Assembly: GCA_963844845.1 (NCBI GenBank)
Contig: CAWJPW010000005.1
Coordinates: 124,001 to 188,000, forward strand
Source of the DNA: CAWJPW01 sp963844845
Lineage (GTDB): Bacteria; Acidobacteriota; Thermoanaerobaculia; Thermoanaerobaculales; Sulfomarinibacteraceae
DNA length: 64,000 nucleotides
Reading direction: 5' to 3'
Below the pieces are notes generated by a model. The model did not search any database. It was not told the origin of the DNA and saw nothing but the letters and a program-made list of their open reading frames with translations. Of the stretch, positions 21,605-30,168 are shown piece after piece. A program made the translations under genes and the position numbers. The stretch's first letter is position 1. Every line of letters starts with the position of its first letter.

Positions 21605-21684
21605 CGGCGGGGGTGCTTCCGTCCTCTCCCCGAACCACGCGCACGGAAATGTCACAATGGCGCTCGCCATGAAGGGAGGCGCTC

Positions 21685-23154
21685 GTGATCGAGAAGGTCG
21701 ACATCCATGAGCACGTCAGCCTGGACGACTACGCCAGCTTCGCCTATCTGGCCGGGGCGGTGGCCGAGCTGCGGACCGAGGCGCGGGCGCTGGTCCCGGC
21801 GCTTGCGGGCCGCACTGTCTGGATGGTGAACTCTACCGCCCGGGGCGGGGGGGTCGCCGAGATGCTGCCCAAGGTGGTCGACATCCTGCGCGAGCTGGGT
21901 GTGCGCACCGAGTGGCTGGTGATCGGCACTGACGAGCAGCCCTTCTTCGCACTCACCAAGCGGCTTCACAACATGATCCACGGCGTAGGAGATCCAGGGT
22001 TCAGCGCCGACGAGCGGGCGGTCTACGAGTCCGTCAGCACGACGGTGGCCGCCGAGCTGGAGCCGTTGATCGCACCCCGCGACATCCTCGTCGTCCACGA
22101 CCCCCAACCTCTGGGGGCGGGGGCGCTGGTCGCCCGCTCCACCGGGGCGCCGTCGATTTGGCGGTGTCACATCGGTCTCGACCAGTCGACGTCGGCAACA
22201 CGCTCGGCGTGGGAGTTCCTCGAGCCATTCTCCACCGCGTACTCTCACGCGGTCTTCACGGCGCCGGAGTACATCCCCCCCTATCTCGCCGGCCGCAGCT
22301 CCATCATCCACCCCGCCATCGACCCACTGAGTCACAAGAATCGCGAGCTGTCGGTCACCAAGCTGGTGGGCATCCTGTGCAACTCGGGCCTCATGATCGA
22401 TCACCATCCGGTTCTGACGCCTCGGTTCGAGCACGTCGCCATGCGCCTCCAACCCGACGGCTTCTTTGCGCCCGCGGTCCAGGGTGACGAGGTGGGCCTC
22501 GTGTACCGGCCCACCATCACCCAGGTGTCTCGTTGGGACCGTCTCAAGGGCTGGCGGCCGCTGGTCGAGGGGTTCCTGCACCTCAAGCGCCGCCTGGTGA
22601 AGCGCAGTGGCAACAGCAACCAGATCGACCGCCGCTTCGAGATCGTGCGGCTCGTCCTCGCAGGGCCCGATCCAGCTGCCATCCAGGACGATCCCGAGGG
22701 GCGCGAGGTCCTCGATGACCTGCGGAGCTTCTACACCGGCCTCAACGCGTGGGAACAGGATGCCGTCGCGCTCATCACCCTGCCCATGCAGTCGCGCAAG
22801 GAGAACGCCCTCATGGTCAACGCGCTCCAGCGCTGCTCGAGCATCATCGTGCAGAACTCGCTGGAGGAGGGCTTCGGCCTCACTGTCACCGAGGCCATGT
22901 GGAAGCGGGTCCCGGTGCTGGGGAGTTCCGCCGCCGGCATCCGGCAGCAGATCCGCGACGGAATCGACGGCCGCCTCACCGAGCAGGCCGAGGATCCCGC
23001 CGAGATAGCAGAGAATCTCGCGGCGATGCTCTCCGATCCCACGGCGCGCGATCACTGGTCGCGAAGCGCCCAGCGGCGAGTGCACGACGAGTTCCTGGTC
23101 TTCAGCCAGGTGAGGCAGTGGCTGCGCAGGCTGGCGGAGATGGTCTCGGCGTAG
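21685..23154 (+). CDS. GT4 glycosyltransferase, trehalose synthase (TreT)-like
   Basis: Retaining GT-B glycosyltransferase of 489 residues. Seen: VWMVNSTARGGGVAEML, the N-terminal donor-side loop shared with TreT, LVVHDPQPLGAG, WRCHIGLD, and a C-terminal nucleotide-sugar site with QNSLEEGFGLTVTEAMWKRVPVLGSSAAGIRQQI containing the E-x7-E pair (given by position about 390-425). TreT makes trehalose from an NDP-glucose and glucose; whether this enzyme does is inferred from the overall resemblance. GTG start with GGGAGG 6-12 bases upstream. It stands alone, with no maltodextrin or trehalose genes beside it. Confidence 0.83.
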   Translation: MIEKVDIHEHVSLDDYASFAYLAGAVAELRTEARALVPALAGRTVWMVNSTARGGGVAEMLPKVVDILRELGVRTEWLVIGTDEQPFFALTKRLHNMIHGVGDPGFSADERAVYESVSTTVAAELEPLIAPRDILVVHDPQPLGAGALVARSTGAPSIWRCHIGLDQSTSATRSAWEFLEPFSTAYSHAVFTAPEYIPPYLAGRSSIIHPAIDPLSHKNRELSVTKLVGILCNSGLMIDHHPVLTPRFEHVAMRLQPDGFFAPAVQGDEVGLVYRPTITQVSRWDRLKGWRPLVEGFLHLKRRLVKRSGNSNQIDRRFEIVRLVLAGPDPAAIQDDPEGREVLDDLRSFYTGLNAWEQDAVALITLPMQSRKENALMVNALQRCSSIIVQNSLEEGFGLTVTEAMWKRVPVLGSSAAGIRQQIRDGIDGRLTEQAEDPAEIAENLAAMLSDPTARDHWSRSAQRRVHDEFLVFSQVRQWLRRLAEMVSA

Positions 23155-23240
23155 CGAGTCGGCGGGGCTCTCGAGGGCGAGTGTTCAAGAGTCGGAACGA
23201 CCTGTGGGTATGGGAGCAGTGCGTCGTCCCCTCGGATCGA

Positions 23241-23256
23241 CTTGACCGTCGTCAAG
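23241..23256. promoter_or_regulatory. FNR/DNR/HcpR-type dyad upstream of cupin-ferredoxin pair
   Basis: CTTGAC-CGTC-GTCAAG, a perfect 6-bp-arm dyad with the TTGAC-N4-GTCAA layout of CRP/FNR superfamily sites, 60 bp before the cupin ATG. HcpR, the nitrosative-stress member, uses a site of this form before hcp and a ferredoxin gene. It is the only such dyad noticed in the window. Confidence 0.5.
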
Positions 23257-23273
23257 GCGGAGGGCCCTCCGCC
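23256..23273. repeat. 18-bp perfect palindrome in the cupin leader
   Basis: GGCGGAGGGCCCTCCGCC directly abuts the FNR/HcpR-type dyad, sharing one base with it. It lies about 44 bp before the cupin start and may form a leader hairpin or an additional protein site. Confidence 0.45.
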
Positions 23274-23316
23274 GTAGGAGAATCAGCTCGAGCCCGATCA
23301 GGGCCGAGGAGACGCC

Positions 23317-23679
23317 ATGACGACTACACCTGGAGCCATCCCACCCGCGGAGGCCGCAGCGCTCGAGGCCCTCGTGTCACCCGCAGCCGGCGCCATCGTG
23401 AGCCGGACCCTCGCCCGCAGCTCGGGCGGGTCGCTCACACTGTTCGCCTTCGATGCCGGCCAGACCCTGTCCGAGCACACCTCTCCGTTCGATGCCTGGG
23501 TACAGATTGTCAGCGGCGCGATGGAGCTCACGATCGGTGGCGAGTCGGTCCCGGTCGTAGCTGGCGAGGTCGTGCTGATGCCCGCCGGTGTGCCGCACGG
23601 GCTCAAGGCTGCAGAGCCCACGACGATGCTCCTGGTCATGCTCCGCGAGCTTCCAGGGGCCACAGACAAGGCGCAGTGA
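23317..23679 (+). CDS. Small single-domain cupin protein
   Basis: A 120-residue cupin barrel. Seen: SEHTSPFDAWVQIVSGAMELTIGG followed by PVVAGEVVLMPAGVPHGLKA (positions about 47-95), the two cupin motifs with a His in the first and another in the second as possible metal ligands. Cupins of this size often sit beside hybrid cluster protein and ferredoxin genes in anaerobes; the next gene encodes such an iron-sulfur protein. Start ATG follows GGAGACGCC. Function unknown. Confidence 0.83.
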   Translation: MTTTPGAIPPAEAAALEALVSPAAGAIVSRTLARSSGGSLTLFAFDAGQTLSEHTSPFDAWVQIVSGAMELTIGGESVPVVAGEVVLMPAGVPHGLKAAEPTTMLLVMLRELPGATDKAQ

Positions 23680-23782
23680 CCGCGCGCCGAGCGCACAGCT
23701 TCGGACGAATCTGCAGCGCTGCACAGCAGGCGCGCGTTGCCTCGGCTTCTTCGAACCCTACTTCCCTCCTGCGAGGTACGCC

Positions 23783-24508
23783 ATGACGATCCGCGAAGTC
23801 ATCACCATCGACGAAGCGTTGTGCGACGGGTGCGGTCTCTGCATACCTTCGTGCGCGGAGGGGGCGCTGGCCATCGTGGACGGCAAGGCCCGGCTCGTCG
23901 GCGACCGCCACTGCGACGGCCTCGGCGCCTGCCTTGGGGAATGCCCCCAAGGGGCGATATCGGTCGTTGAGCGTGAGGCCGAGGACTTCGTCGGCCCTGC
24001 GCCGAACCCTCCCGTGTCGGCTCCGTCGCCGCAGCCGTCCGGATGCCCCGGATCTCGCGCTGCGGCCTTCGTGCCGTTCGCGCCGGGGGTGGGTCCCGGC
24101 ACACCTCCGGTTCAGCCCGCCCCGTCGTGCCTCGGCCACTGGCCCGTGCAGCTCCACCTCCTCACGCCGTCGGCGCCGTTCCTGGCGAATGCCGACCTCG
24201 TGCTCGCGGCGGACTGCGCCGCCTTCGCGGCCGGCGACTTCCACGAGCGTTTTCTGCGCGGCAAGGCTCTCGCCATCGCCTGCCCCAAGCTCGACACGCG
24301 GCAGGAGTCCTACGTCGAGAAGCTGATCGGCATGATCGACGCCGCCGCCATTCGCAGCCTCACGGTGGTGATCATGGAGGTGCCCTGCTGCGGAGGGCTG
24401 GTGCGCCTCGCCCAGGCGGCGGCCGGCCGCGCGAGGCGCCAGGTTCCCATCACGGTGACGGTCCTGGGCACTCGCGGGAACGTGATCGGAGAGCAGCGCG
24501 TGGCGTGA
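23783..24508 (+). CDS. 4Fe-4S ferredoxin-domain protein with C-terminal cysteine domain
   Basis: Iron-sulfur protein of 241 residues, predicted cytosolic. Seen: CDGCGLCIPSC near residues 14-24, a complete CX2CX2CX3C cluster site; CDGLGACLGECP near 45-56, a variant lacking one Cys of the second site; a Pro-rich linker at about 75-115; then a conserved domain with ACPKLD and EVPCCGGL whose cysteines could bind another centre. The same architecture is often found next to hcp in anaerobes. It begins 103 bp after the cupin gene and probably shares its promoter. The electron partner is unknown, and no hcp gene is in the window. Confidence 0.84.
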   Translation: MTIREVITIDEALCDGCGLCIPSCAEGALAIVDGKARLVGDRHCDGLGACLGECPQGAISVVEREAEDFVGPAPNPPVSAPSPQPSGCPGSRAAAFVPFAPGVGPGTPPVQPAPSCLGHWPVQLHLLTPSAPFLANADLVLAADCAAFAAGDFHERFLRGKALAIACPKLDTRQESYVEKLIGMIDAAAIRSLTVVIMEVPCCGGLVRLAQAAAGRARRQVPITVTVLGTRGNVIGEQRVA

Positions 24509-24534
24509 GCGGGTGAGCCGCCGGACGGGGCCAG

Positions 24535-25308
24535 CTACCGAGCCGACAGCCCCCCGTCCACCACCAGCGACTGACCCGTGACGAATGAGGCGTCGTCGGA
24601 GCAGAGCCAGAGCACGGCATTCGCCACCTCGTCGGGCTCTCCCAGACGACCCATGGGTATGGTTCCCGCACTCTCGGCAAGGGTTGCCGACGCCTCCTCT
24701 CCCGAGAGACGGTGCGCCACGCGCTCCAGCATCGGTGTTCGCGTGGGCCCCGCACACACCGCGTTGACGCGGACGCCGCCTTCCGCGTGCTCGACGGCGG
24801 CCGTGCGGGTCAAGGCCAGAACCCCCTGCTTGCTGGCGGAGTACGCAGATGCCATGGGTGCGGCCGCCAGGGCATTGATGGACGACATGTTCACGATGGC
24901 GCCGCTCCCCTGGCGGCTCATCTGACGCAGCTCTGCCCGCAGACACGTCCAGAGCCCCCTGAGGTTGATCGCCATCAGGTGGTCGAACTCCTCCTCGGAG
25001 ATGTCCACGAGCGGCAGCCCGGGTCCCTCCACGGCGGCGTTGTTCACGGCACAGTCGAGCCGTCCCCACTCGCTCACCGCTGCTGCGACCATGGCCTCCA
25101 CTTCAGGCACGCGGGCGACGTCCGTTCGTACGAAGCGCGCCTGGCCGCCTGCGGCGCGGATTCCGGCCGCGACCTCCTCGCCCAGCTGGGCACGGCGCCC
25201 GGCAACCAGGACTCTGGCGCCCGAGCGGCCGAACGCTTCGGCCACCGATCTCCCGATTCCGGAGCTGCCGCCGGTCACCAGGCACACCCTGTCGACGAAG
25301 CCGTCCAT
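24535..25308 (-). CDS. Short-chain dehydrogenase/reductase (classical SDR)
   Basis: NAD(P)(H)-dependent oxidoreductase of 257 residues. Seen: CLVTGGSSGIGRSVAEAF (TGxxxGIG cofactor loop) at about 9-26, NNAAVEGPG, the catalytic Ser in VNMSSINALAA, YSASKQG (YxxxK) near 155-161 and GQSLVVDGGLSAR at the end, the usual FabG-like C-terminus. The Arg-rich stretch after the second strand (AGRRAQ) suggests NADP, but this is weak. It converges with the ferredoxin gene and follows the larA-like gene by 49 bp on the same strand. Substrate unknown. Confidence 0.88.
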   Translation of the reverse strand: MDGFVDRVCLVTGGSSGIGRSVAEAFGRSGARVLVAGRRAQLGEEVAAGIRAAGGQARFVRTDVARVPEVEAMVAAAVSEWGRLDCAVNNAAVEGPGLPLVDISEEEFDHLMAINLRGLWTCLRAELRQMSRQGSGAIVNMSSINALAAAPMASAYSASKQGVLALTRTAAVEHAEGGVRVNAVCAGPTRTPMLERVAHRLSGEEASATLAESAGTIPMGRLGEPDEVANAVLWLCSDDASFVTGQSLVVDGGLSAR

Positions 25309-25357
25309 GATACCTCCTGTGGCTACTCTCCGAAGATGAAGCAGCCGACCGATGCGA

Positions 25358-26623
25358 TCAAGGCCTCGCCGGAAAGACCGGCGGGCCCGCTACGACCCCC
25401 ACCGTGGCTCCCGGCCTCTCCTCGCGCCAGCGATCGAGGACGCTGTCGGGGTCGGCTGCAGGGTGGAAGCCCAGGCGCCGGCAGAGCTCGGGGGCGAGGC
25501 GCGACACCAGGTGAACGCGGACTCTGGCGGTCTTCTCCACGATCCGAAGCGTGGTGTGGCCGTACTGGATCCACTGCCGGCGGAGGCGTTCGATGACGGC
25601 CGCCGGACGGGGATCGGCCAGAAACGGCTCCATCTCCGGCGATCCCGGCCCGCCCGAGAGCTCGGCGGCGAAGAGCACCTCGCCGTCGTCTTCGACAAAG
25701 CGGCAGGCGGCGTCAAGCGCCTTGTGCGCCTGGATGAGCGTCTGGTCGGAGGGCGCCCCACCACCGCACGCGACCATCAGACCGACCCGCCGCAGCGGCA
25801 CCTCGTGCCACTGCCGAGCCCGGGCGACCGCCGCGTCGAAGCACGCCTGCGGCGCACCCGCCGCGGCCCACGCTGGCTCGCCATCGCGCCCCGGCACGAG
25901 ACACACTGCGAAGTCGGGAGGCCGAAACGCCGTGACGGCGGCGATCTCCTCGGCTACCGGATTACCGGCGAGAATCCCCGGCTCGCAGGCGGGGTTGCGG
26001 CGCGGCTCGTCTCCGTCGAGGTCGAGCACCCGGGCGTGGTTGACCTGGATCTCGTCGTACCCCGCCACACCCGGGAAGATCATCTTCGGGCCACCGCCGA
26101 AGCCCGCGAAGTAGTGATGCTGCACACCGGCCACTGTCACCACCAGCTTCGCCTCCACCACCAGGCGGTTGAGTCGCACCGGGGTTCCGTCGGCGAGCCG
26201 CCCGACCTCAACCAGCTGGCTCTCGTCCCGGCTCGCGTGCTGCACCAGCCGGACCCCCGCAGGGAGTGGACCGACCAGCTCGGCAAGGGCGCCGGACGAG
26301 GTCGGCGGATGGGTTCCGCAGGCCACGAGCACCGTGGTTTGAGACGGCGGCACCGCGGCCTCCGCGAGCTTCTCGAGGAGCAGAGGCAGGAGGTCTTTGA
26401 GGCAGCACTTGCGGGTGGCGTCGGGGACCACCACCACCGCTGTGGACCGCGAACGTGCGAGCTCCTCAAGGACGGGGCTGGCCAGCGGCTCCGCCAACGC
26501 CGTCGCGACCAGCTGCCGGGGGGACGTGGAGGCGCGTGGCGCGGTCGGCTCCAGCGGACGGACTCGTAGCCCACGAAGATCCGCGGCCACCGTCTCACGT
26601 CCGTATGCAAGCTTGACAATCAT
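25358..26623 (-). CDS. LarA-like nickel-pincer racemase family protein (DUF2088)
   Basis: Relative of lactate racemase LarA, 421 residues from the ATG at 26623. Seen: DATRKCCLKDLLP near 70, ACGTHPP near 103, then VQHHYFAGFGGGPKMIFPG and NHARVL near 170-205, which carry the His, Lys and His that bind the nickel pincer cofactor in LarA. The pincer site therefore looks intact. larB, larC and larE, needed to make that cofactor, are not in the window. The family now includes racemases and epimerases of many 2-hydroxyacids, so substrate is open. The upstream frame to 26650 is ignored because MIVKLAYGRETV is the family start. Confidence 0.82.
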   Translation of the reverse strand: MIVKLAYGRETVAADLRGLRVRPLEPTAPRASTSPRQLVATALAEPLASPVLEELARSRSTAVVVVPDATRKCCLKDLLPLLLEKLAEAAVPPSQTTVLVACGTHPPTSSGALAELVGPLPAGVRLVQHASRDESQLVEVGRLADGTPVRLNRLVVEAKLVVTVAGVQHHYFAGFGGGPKMIFPGVAGYDEIQVNHARVLDLDGDEPRRNPACEPGILAGNPVAEEIAAVTAFRPPDFAVCLVPGRDGEPAWAAAGAPQACFDAAVARARQWHEVPLRRVGLMVACGGGAPSDQTLIQAHKALDAACRFVEDDGEVLFAAELSGGPGSPEMEPFLADPRPAAVIERLRRQWIQYGHTTLRIVEKTARVRVHLVSRLAPELCRRLGFHPAADPDSVLDRWREERPGATVGVVAGPPVFPARP

Positions 26624-26693
26624 CGGCTCAGGATACCATCGTGGAGCCAACAGCCATGGGCCACGGTCCGCCTACGCCGCGGGGAGGAGATGG

Positions 26694-27242
26694 ATGCCGG
26701 AGGTGCTCACCAGACACGAGCGACGCTTTCTCCTGGACCTGGCACGCCACACGCTAGTGACACACTTCCAGGGTCTCGAACGACCCGAGCCGGACCCTCC
26801 GGCGGGCCCACTCACCGAGGCACGCGGCGCCTTCGTCACCCTCACCACCCTTGACGGTTCTCTGCGCGGCTGTATCGGCCACGTGGAGGGAGTCATGCCG
26901 CTGTGGCGGAGCGTGCGGGACAATGCCCTCGCCGCTGCGCTCCACGACCCCCGCTTTCCTCCTGTGACGGCCCCCGAGCTGTCCGGGCTCCACCTGGAGG
27001 TCTCGGCGTTGTCGGTTCTCGAGCGCGTCGACCCCTCAGCCGTGATCCCCGGCCGTCACGGCGTCATGGTGGAGCGCGGACTCCACCGCGGACTGCTGCT
27101 GCCCCAGGTCGCCGTCGAGCATGGCTGGGATCGCGTGACGTTGCTGGATCACACCTGTCGCAAGGCGGGTCTTCCGGCGGGTTGCTGGCACACCCCCGAC
27201 ACCACGGTGCTCGCGTTCACCGCCGAGGTGTTCGGCGAGTGA
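26694..27242 (+). CDS. AMMECR1 domain protein (AmmeMemoRadiSam system protein A)
   Basis: A 182-residue AMMECR1-fold protein. Seen: GAFVTLTTLDGSLRGCIGHVEG near residues 43-64, with the invariant LRGCIG hexamer, DPRFPPVTAPEL near 85-96, and LLPQVAVEHGWDRVTLLDHTCRKAGLP near 137-163. GGGGAGGAGA just upstream sets the ATG at 26694. In the AmmeMemoRadiSam group this gene accompanies a MEMO1 protein and a radical SAM enzyme; neither is nearby. It diverges from the larA-like gene over 70 bp. Molecular function is not established for the bacterial family. Confidence 0.88.
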   Translation: MPEVLTRHERRFLLDLARHTLVTHFQGLERPEPDPPAGPLTEARGAFVTLTTLDGSLRGCIGHVEGVMPLWRSVRDNALAAALHDPRFPPVTAPELSGLHLEVSALSVLERVDPSAVIPGRHGVMVERGLHRGLLLPQVAVEHGWDRVTLLDHTCRKAGLPAGCWHTPDTTVLAFTAEVFGE

Positions 27243-27291
27243 GGGGTGCCTCCGTTGAAGAGCGAGGTCGTGCTCAGCTGAGCCGGCGCTG

Positions 27292-29313
27292 TCAGTGCGC
27301 CACGGACAGGGGGGAGGGCGGGGGTTCACGCTCCACCCCGAGCACCTCCTGCTCGTAGGCAGCCACCGACGCGAACATGCGGAAGGGTCTTCCTACTGCC
27401 GCGTCGGGGTCAGGCAGGGGGACCGCCTCGCTGATCTGCAGGAGCAGGTCGAGGAGGCTGCGGAAAGCCTCGATCGTCGACGCCGCCTCCGGCATCAGAA
27501 GCTGCGGGTCGAACGACGAGCTCAGCAGACGGACGGTGCGCAGCGCCACGCGGTCGCTCCACGGTCCGTCCAGGAGCAGGTCGACCAGCAGCACCGGAGG
27601 CGACCCCTGGATACCCGCTACCGCCACCGCCTGCAAGCGAGAGAGCGGCACCGAGCGGGTCTCGCCCTGGACGCTGACCACCAGAGAGTCGCCGACCAGC
27701 GCGGTGGGTACGCCGTCCATGCGCTCCAGGCGGTGGGCGACGACCCGTGGTTCGATGACCGGCTCGGGCGGGACATCCTCCTCCCCGGTTGTGCCCTGCT
27801 CGATGGCGGGCGCCGAAGGCAAGGGCGGAACCGGAGCGTCCGCCAGGGGGGAGGTTGGCAGCGAAGACTCGGGCAGCGCGCCCTCCAGCTGCCCCAGCTC
27901 CTCGAGAGCCTCGGGCGGAAGCTCCGGATGCTCGCGAGCGGCGCGGATGACCTCAGCCGTGCGGGGGCTGCCCAACTGAGCGGCTACTCTGGCGAGCCGC
28001 AGCAGGATGGCTCCGCCGGTGGCGGGGCCCGCCTCGGCGAGTGCTGCGTCCAGCGCGTCCGACGCGTCCTCCTGTAGACGCTGTTGGGCAAACTGCTCGG
28101 CCATGCGGGCCGCCAGAGAAGGCTCGGGTATGGCAGCCGGCGCATGCTGGCGGAGCTCCCGCCAATGTGATTCCGCGATCTCGACGTCTCCGTTCCTCAG
28201 GGCGTCGCGGATGAGCCGCTCGGCCACCGGAGCGGCCTCCCCGGCAGCCCCCTGCTGCACCGCCAGCGTCCAGTACATGAGCTGGGTATCGGGGTTGCGT
28301 CGGACCTCGTCACGGAGAAGCGCCAGCGCGTCGTCACCCCGCCCCTGGTCGCGTAGCTGAGCGGCTTCCTCGACAAGCGGGTTGGCCACGAGGGTGATCT
28401 TCGACTCGATGGCCGGATGGATGAACCGCTCCTCGACACGGAGGAAGCGGACCGCCAGCGCGATCGCGACGCCGAAGGCGAACCCCCACACGTGTGCCCA
28501 GTAGGCCACACCTCCGCCTCCACCCTCGGGGTTCGCAGCATCGGTGCCCGTGGCCCAGACCACTTCCCTCAGGAACCACAGCGGCAGCATCAACCAGGCG
28601 GGAGCCGAAAACGTCCCGCGGAAGACGAAGCCGATCCAGTAGAAGAACCTGATTCGCGATGTCCAGTAGCGGATGAAGAAGGCGCCCATAACCCCGGCGA
28701 TGGCGCCCGAGGCGCCGATAAGGGGGCCCTCCATCTGGGGGTAGCGCAACGCGAACATGCCCGCCGAGAAGACGCCGGCCGCCAGGTAGAAGGCGATGTA
28801 GAGGGGACGGCCCCAGACATCCTCGATGAACGGACCGGCGAGGTAGAGGAAGAAGAGGTTACCGAGCAGGTGGAGCAACCCTGCGTGCATGAACATGTAC
28901 GTAATGAAGGCGAGCACGTGGATCTTCGCGGGGATGAGACCCCACTCCCGGTAGGGTGCGGGCACCACGGCAGCGAAGAAGCGCTCGGTGAGCTGATCCA
29001 ACTGCCGCTGCTCGGCCGCTTCGTCGGCCGGATCGTCGGGCCTCGCCGCAAAGTGTTTGGCGGCCTCGCGAAACGCCTCCTGCTCCTCCTGCGTCTTGCC
29101 GTGAAAGAAGACCCCCTTCAGCCCGGGGTCCAGCTCCAGGTAGGGATGGCTCATGTAGTACTGGGCCACCTCGTCGAGGCGCTGGCGGGGATCCCCTTCG
29201 TGAGTTCCGGCCAGGGTGAGCACATAGGCCAGGATGCACAGCACCATGATGCCGAAGGTCACCCACGGCAGCCTGCGTACCGAGGTTTGCTCGTGCCCCA
29301 GAGGGATGAGCAT
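27292..29313 (-). CDS. Rhomboid family intramembrane serine protease with long cytosolic C-terminus
   Basis: Membrane protease of 673 residues that cleaves substrates within the bilayer. Seen: six or more helices in residues 15-300, MFMHAGLLHLLGNLFFLYLAG, the catalytic GASGA with Ser202 and the partner AHVWG with His274. A soluble, charged loop of about 90 residues (45-135) follows the first helix. Beyond 300 comes an alpha-helical, TPR-like region to about 485, a Pro-rich linker and a small beta domain to the end. The C-terminal half is far longer than in GlpG and may recruit substrates. It converges with the AMMECR1 gene. Confidence 0.87.
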   Translation of the reverse strand: MLIPLGHEQTSVRRLPWVTFGIMVLCILAYVLTLAGTHEGDPRQRLDEVAQYYMSHPYLELDPGLKGVFFHGKTQEEQEAFREAAKHFAARPDDPADEAAEQRQLDQLTERFFAAVVPAPYREWGLIPAKIHVLAFITYMFMHAGLLHLLGNLFFLYLAGPFIEDVWGRPLYIAFYLAAGVFSAGMFALRYPQMEGPLIGASGAIAGVMGAFFIRYWTSRIRFFYWIGFVFRGTFSAPAWLMLPLWFLREVVWATGTDAANPEGGGGGVAYWAHVWGFAFGVAIALAVRFLRVEERFIHPAIESKITLVANPLVEEAAQLRDQGRGDDALALLRDEVRRNPDTQLMYWTLAVQQGAAGEAAPVAERLIRDALRNGDVEIAESHWRELRQHAPAAIPEPSLAARMAEQFAQQRLQEDASDALDAALAEAGPATGGAILLRLARVAAQLGSPRTAEVIRAAREHPELPPEALEELGQLEGALPESSLPTSPLADAPVPPLPSAPAIEQGTTGEEDVPPEPVIEPRVVAHRLERMDGVPTALVGDSLVVSVQGETRSVPLSRLQAVAVAGIQGSPPVLLVDLLLDGPWSDRVALRTVRLLSSSFDPQLLMPEAASTIEAFRSLLDLLLQISEAVPLPDPDAAVGRPFRMFASVAAYEQEVLGVEREPPPSPLSVAH

Positions 29314-29366
29314 CCCGGGTCCCCTCTCGTTCGTGCGACGGTTGGCCTTGGGCTAGTATACCCTCC

Positions 29367-30101
29367 GTGGCTGTTGCAGCCCTGATCCTGGTCGAGCCGG
29401 CCGCCCCCGGCAACCTCGGCGCCGCGCTGCGGATCGCCGCCAACTTCGGCGTTCCTCGAGTGGACCTTGTGCGCCCGGGCGTGGCGCCCGACGACCCCGA
29501 GGTACTCAGCTGGGCGTGCCGCGCTCAGAGTCACCTCGAGATCGCATGCCATGACACTCTCGACGTGGCGGCCGCGCCATTCACCAGCCTGGTGGGCACG
29601 GCGTCGGGCCGCGGGCGCGACGCGCTCCCTCTCATCGCCCCCCACGAAGCCGCTCGCCTGGTGGCCGCACGGGGGGCGCAGCGCGCCGCTCTGGTATTCG
29701 GCAACGAGACACGCGGACTCGCTCGTGCAGACCTCGATCGCTGTGACCTCGTGGTGCGCATTCCCACCCAGCCCGAGTTTCCGGTCCTCAACCTCACCCA
29801 GTCAATCGCCATCCTCCTGGGAGTGATGTCGTTGGAGATCACGGGCCCCGTACCCGGTCTGCCCGAGCCGGCCCCCGAGGCCGAGCTCGCCGCCCTCATG
29901 TCGCACCTGCGTCAGTCTCTGCTAGCCATCGGCTTTCTCGATGCCGCCAATCCCGAACGCATCCTCCGCAAGCTGCGACGCCTCCTCGGCCGGGCGGGAG
30001 CGACGTCGAAAGAGATCGCCATCCTGCACGGCATCTGCCGACAGATGGAGTGGGCCAGGAGCGCCCCTCCCCCGCCGCCCGATGAGGAGGGGAGGAACTG
30101 A
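29367..30101 (+). CDS. TrmJ-like tRNA (Cm32/Um32) 2'-O-methyltransferase, SPOUT family
   Basis: S-adenosylmethionine-dependent RNA ribose methyltransferase of 244 residues. Seen: LVEPAAPGNLGAALRIAANFG at the N-terminus, LVFGNETRGL near 113-122, and a deep-knot segment PVLNLTQSIAILLG near 142-155, the three SPOUT/TrmH motifs. The C-terminal helical extension (about 170-240, with AANPERILRKLRRLLGRAG) is that of TrmJ rather than TrmL. GTG start, preceded by CCCTCC, so the ribosome site is poor. Stands alone, diverging from the rhomboid gene. Confidence 0.86.
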   Translation: MAVAALILVEPAAPGNLGAALRIAANFGVPRVDLVRPGVAPDDPEVLSWACRAQSHLEIACHDTLDVAAAPFTSLVGTASGRGRDALPLIAPHEAARLVAARGAQRAALVFGNETRGLARADLDRCDLVVRIPTQPEFPVLNLTQSIAILLGVMSLEITGPVPGLPEPAPEAELAALMSHLRQSLLAIGFLDAANPERILRKLRRLLGRAGATSKEIAILHGICRQMEWARSAPPPPPDEEGRN

Positions 30102-30168
30102 TGGGGTGTCGCAGCATGAGTTGCCACTCTTCCGCGGACCTTGGAGCGTGGACAAGCGTGGGGTTACG

